This document shows, piece by piece, positions 5,810 to 7,932 of a stretch of DNA of 7,932 bases. The position numbers and the translations under genes were made by a program. The stretch is from assembly GCA_964428895.1 (NCBI GenBank), contig CAYRZU010000104.1, positions 1-7,932 of the forward strand, in the 5' to 3' direction. The notes below the pieces were generated by a model, which was not told where the DNA came from, made no database searches, and saw only the letters and a program-made list of their open reading frames with translations. The DNA comes from HyVt-337 sp964428895 (GTDB taxonomy: Bacteria; Planctomycetota; Phycisphaerae; SM23-33). Position 1 is the first letter of the stretch. The number at the start of each line of letters is the position of its first letter.

Positions 5810-7932
5810 ATGTTCAGCTTTCTTGGCAAAGTCCTGAAAAAAGTCCTTGGCGGCAGCCGCAACGAACGCATCGGCCGATCGCGGCTGAAAGTCGTCGCCG
5901 AGCAAGTCAATCCGCACGAGTCCGAGATGCGCGCCCTCAGCGACGCCCAGCTCCTGGCCAAGAGCGCCGAGCTCAAGCGCCGCCGCTCGGAGGGGGAGAG
6001 TCGCCGGTCGATCATGCCCGAGGCGTTCGCCATTGTTCGGGAGGCCTCTCGCCGCGCCCGCGACCACCGCCAGTTCGACGTGCAACTGGTGGCGGGCATG
6101 ATTCTCGATGAGGGTTGGATCGCCGAAGAGGCCACCGGCGAGGGCAAGACCATCGCCTGCTACCCCGCGATCTACATGGCCCATCTTGAGGGCATGAAGG
6201 CCCACGTGATCACGGTCAACGACTACCTGGTCGAGCGCGACGCCGAGTTCGCCACGCCGGTGTTCGAACTGCTGGGCATGACAGTGGGCTTTATCACCGG
6301 GGAGACCGAAACCGCGCCCCGCAAGGCCGCCTACGCCTGCGATGTCACTTACGGCACCAACAGCGAGTTCGGCTTCGACTACCTCCGCGACAACATGAAG
6401 TTGACGGTTGAGGATCAGGTCCAGGGCTCGCTGGACTTCGCCATTATCGACGAGGTCGACAGCGTTCTGATCGACGAGGCCCGGACGCCGCTAATCATTT
6501 CCGGCCCGGCGGTGGGGCAGACCCAAAAATTCGCGAAGGCCGACGCCGTCGCCCGAGAGGTCATCAAGCGCCAACAGCCCTGGGACCAACTCAACAAGCG
6601 CGCCGAAACGCTCGAGCGCGACCTGGCGGGCCTCCGCGGCGAACGCGGCAAGGCCAAAGGGGAGGAGGGCGAATCCCTCCAGACGAAGCTCGACGAGATG
6701 GAGGCCGAACTGGCCCGGACCGAGGTCGAGCGGGACGACACCGAGAAGTTCTTCGAGGTCGAGCTCGAAAAGAAGTCGGTCCACATGACCCATGAGGGCG
6801 TGGGGTTGGCCCAGGATGTCGCCGGGGTGGGCAGCTTCTACGTAGGCGCCAACATGGAGTGGCCCCATCTGATGGATCAGGCCTTGCGGGCGCATCTGAC
6901 GTTCGAGAAGGACGTGGACTACGTGCTCCAGCAGGATCAGGTGGTGATCGTGGACCAGTTCACCGGCCGCCTGCAGGAGGGGCGGGAGTGGTCGGACGGC
7001 TTGCACCAGGCGGTCGACGCCAAGGAACGCGTTCGGATTAAGGAAGAGAATCAGACGCTTGCCACGGTCACGCTGCAGAACTTCTTCAAGCTCTATAAGA
7101 AGCTCGCCGGCATGACCGGCACGGCCATGACCGAGGCCGAAGAGTTCATGAAAATCTACAAGCTCGACGCCGCGGCCGTCACCACGCACCGCCCGGTCAA
7201 CCGCGTCGATCACAACGACCGCATCTATTCCGAGGTGGACGCCAAGCTCGACGCGATCGTCGAGGAAGTCCAGGCCGTCAGCAAGGCCGGCCGACCGGTC
7301 CTGGTCGGCACGACCAGCGTGGAAAAGTCCGAAACGCTGTCGAACATGTTGACGCGACGGTACGGCATCCGCCACGAGGTGCTCAACGCCCGCCCGGAAA
7401 ACGCCCGCCGCGAGGCCGACATCGTTCGCCAAGCCGGCCACCAGGTGCCGCTCAAGCAAGGTTCATCCGAGATGGTCGGCAACGTTACCATCGCCACCAA
7501 CATGGCCGGTCGCGGCACCGATATCAAGCTCGGCCCGGGCGTGGTTTACGAGACATGTCGCGTCCCGGCCGATGACGAGCTGCGGAAGATGGGCCTCGAA
7601 CCGGAGTTCCTGTTTCCGGCCGGCGTCAACAAGTGCTGCATCCATTGCGAGCAGTACGACCCCGCGACCAGCTGCGCCCACTGCTTCAAACCGAAGCTGG
7701 CTGACGACTTTCCTCTGCGTGGCCGAACCGACTGCACGGCCGAGGTCCCGTGTGGGCTGCACATCGTGGGCACAGAGCGTCACGAGGCCCGCCGCATCGA
7801 CAACCAGCTCCGCGGCCGATCCGGGCGACAGGGCGACCCCGGTTCGAGCCGATTCTTCCTGAGCCTCCGCGATGACCTGATGAGCATCTTCGCCGGCGAG
7901 TGGGCGGTTCGCGTGTTGGGCTGGCTGGGCCT
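5810..7932 (+). CDS. secA: SecA, preprotein translocase ATPase, N-terminal 707 residues (3'-truncated by window end)
   Basis: SecA is the cytoplasmic motor that binds preproteins and drives them through SecYEG by ATP hydrolysis. The amphipathic start MFSFLGKVLKKVLGG is typical of SecA. Motifs in order: FDVQL (89-93, Q motif), TGEGKT (109-114, Walker A, Lys113), TVNDYL (135-140), YGTNSEFGFDYLRDNM (181-196), IDEVDSVLIDEARTPLIISG (213-232, Walker B and the SecA signature), VDQFTGR, AGMTGTAMTEAEEF (433-446), TIATNMAGRGTDI (around 560-572) and QLRGRSGRQGD (666-676, motif VI with the arginine finger). All ATPase residues I could check are present, so the protein should be active. Two insertions depart from the usual form: a charged helical segment at about 258-313 in the preprotein-crosslinking domain, and a cysteine-rich segment at about 578-647 in the second nucleotide-binding lobe. 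The residue before the Walker A TGEGKT is Ala-108 instead of the common Lys/Thr-type context. An in-frame ATG at 5801 (three residues longer) is an alternative start: GGGGAG at 5793-5798 lies 2 bases from it and 11 from the one chosen, and neither spacing is ideal. The helical scaffold and C-terminal tail lie beyond the window. Confidence 0.96.
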   Translation, partial: MFSFLGKVLKKVLGGSRNERIGRSRLKVVAEQVNPHESEMRALSDAQLLAKSAELKRRRSEGESRRSIMPEAFAIVREASRRARDHRQFDVQLVAGMILDEGWIAEEATGEGKTIACYPAIYMAHLEGMKAHVITVNDYLVERDAEFATPVFELLGMTVGFITGETETAPRKAAYACDVTYGTNSEFGFDYLRDNMKLTVEDQVQGSLDFAIIDEVDSVLIDEARTPLIISGPAVGQTQKFAKADAVAREVIKRQQPWDQLNKRAETLERDLAGLRGERGKAKGEEGESLQTKLDEMEAELARTEVERDDTEKFFEVELEKKSVHMTHEGVGLAQDVAGVGSFYVGANMEWPHLMDQALRAHLTFEKDVDYVLQQDQVVIVDQFTGRLQEGREWSDGLHQAVDAKERVRIKEENQTLATVTLQNFFKLYKKLAGMTGTAMTEAEEFMKIYKLDAAAVTTHRPVNRVDHNDRIYSEVDAKLDAIVEEVQAVSKAGRPVLVGTTSVEKSETLSNMLTRRYGIRHEVLNARPENARREADIVRQAGHQVPLKQGSSEMVGNVTIATNMAGRGTDIKLGPGVVYETCRVPADDELRKMGLEPEFLFPAGVNKCCIHCEQYDPATSCAHCFKPKLADDFPLRGRTDCTAEVPCGLHIVGTERHEARRIDNQLRGRSGRQGDPGSSRFFLSLRDDLMSIFAGEWAVRVLGWLG

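Noticed and set aside
6491..7459. A 322-codon open frame on the minus strand opposite secA
   Set aside because: It lies wholly antisense to well-conserved secA motifs, has no recognisable domain, and is the kind of frame expected opposite a GC-rich gene.

Overview
The window is GC-rich DNA with tightly packed, long bacterial genes on both strands. It looks chromosomal and ordinary: I see no mobile element, CRISPR array, RNA gene or toxin/defence module. The lineage cannot be fixed from sequence alone. The unusual SecA (a charged helical insertion in the preprotein-binding region and a cysteine-rich insertion in the second ATPase lobe), together with a large DUF2339-type membrane protein, would fit a Planctomycetota-like or other deep-branching GC-rich bacterium; that is an inference.

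Layout, left to right: (i) 1-645 (+) is the C-terminal part of a nucleotide-sugar dehydrogenase whose 5' end lies outside the window, closed by a textbook hairpin terminator at 676-709. (ii) 800-3679 (+) encodes a 959-residue polytopic membrane protein of the DUF2339 type. (iii) About 3663-4382 (-) encodes an FkbM-type methyltransferase that converges on the DUF2339 gene, with the two 3' ends overlapping by 17 bases. (iv) 4544-5653 (-) encodes a Gfo/Idh/MocA-type NAD(P)-dependent oxidoreductase. (v) From about 5810 to the window end (+) is the first 707 codons of secA, the ATPase motor of the Sec protein-export pathway, transcribed divergently from the oxidoreductase gene out of a 156-base intergenic region with a good sigma70-like promoter.

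The nucleotide-sugar dehydrogenase, the FkbM methyltransferase and the Gfo/Idh/MocA oxidoreductase are all families common in making or decorating surface polysaccharides, so the left and middle of the window may border a glycan-biosynthesis locus. They are not one operon, however, and the link is by family association only. SecA is a housekeeping gene with its own promoter. I did not find a convincing new multi-gene system; the most distinctive signal is the architecture of the SecA protein.
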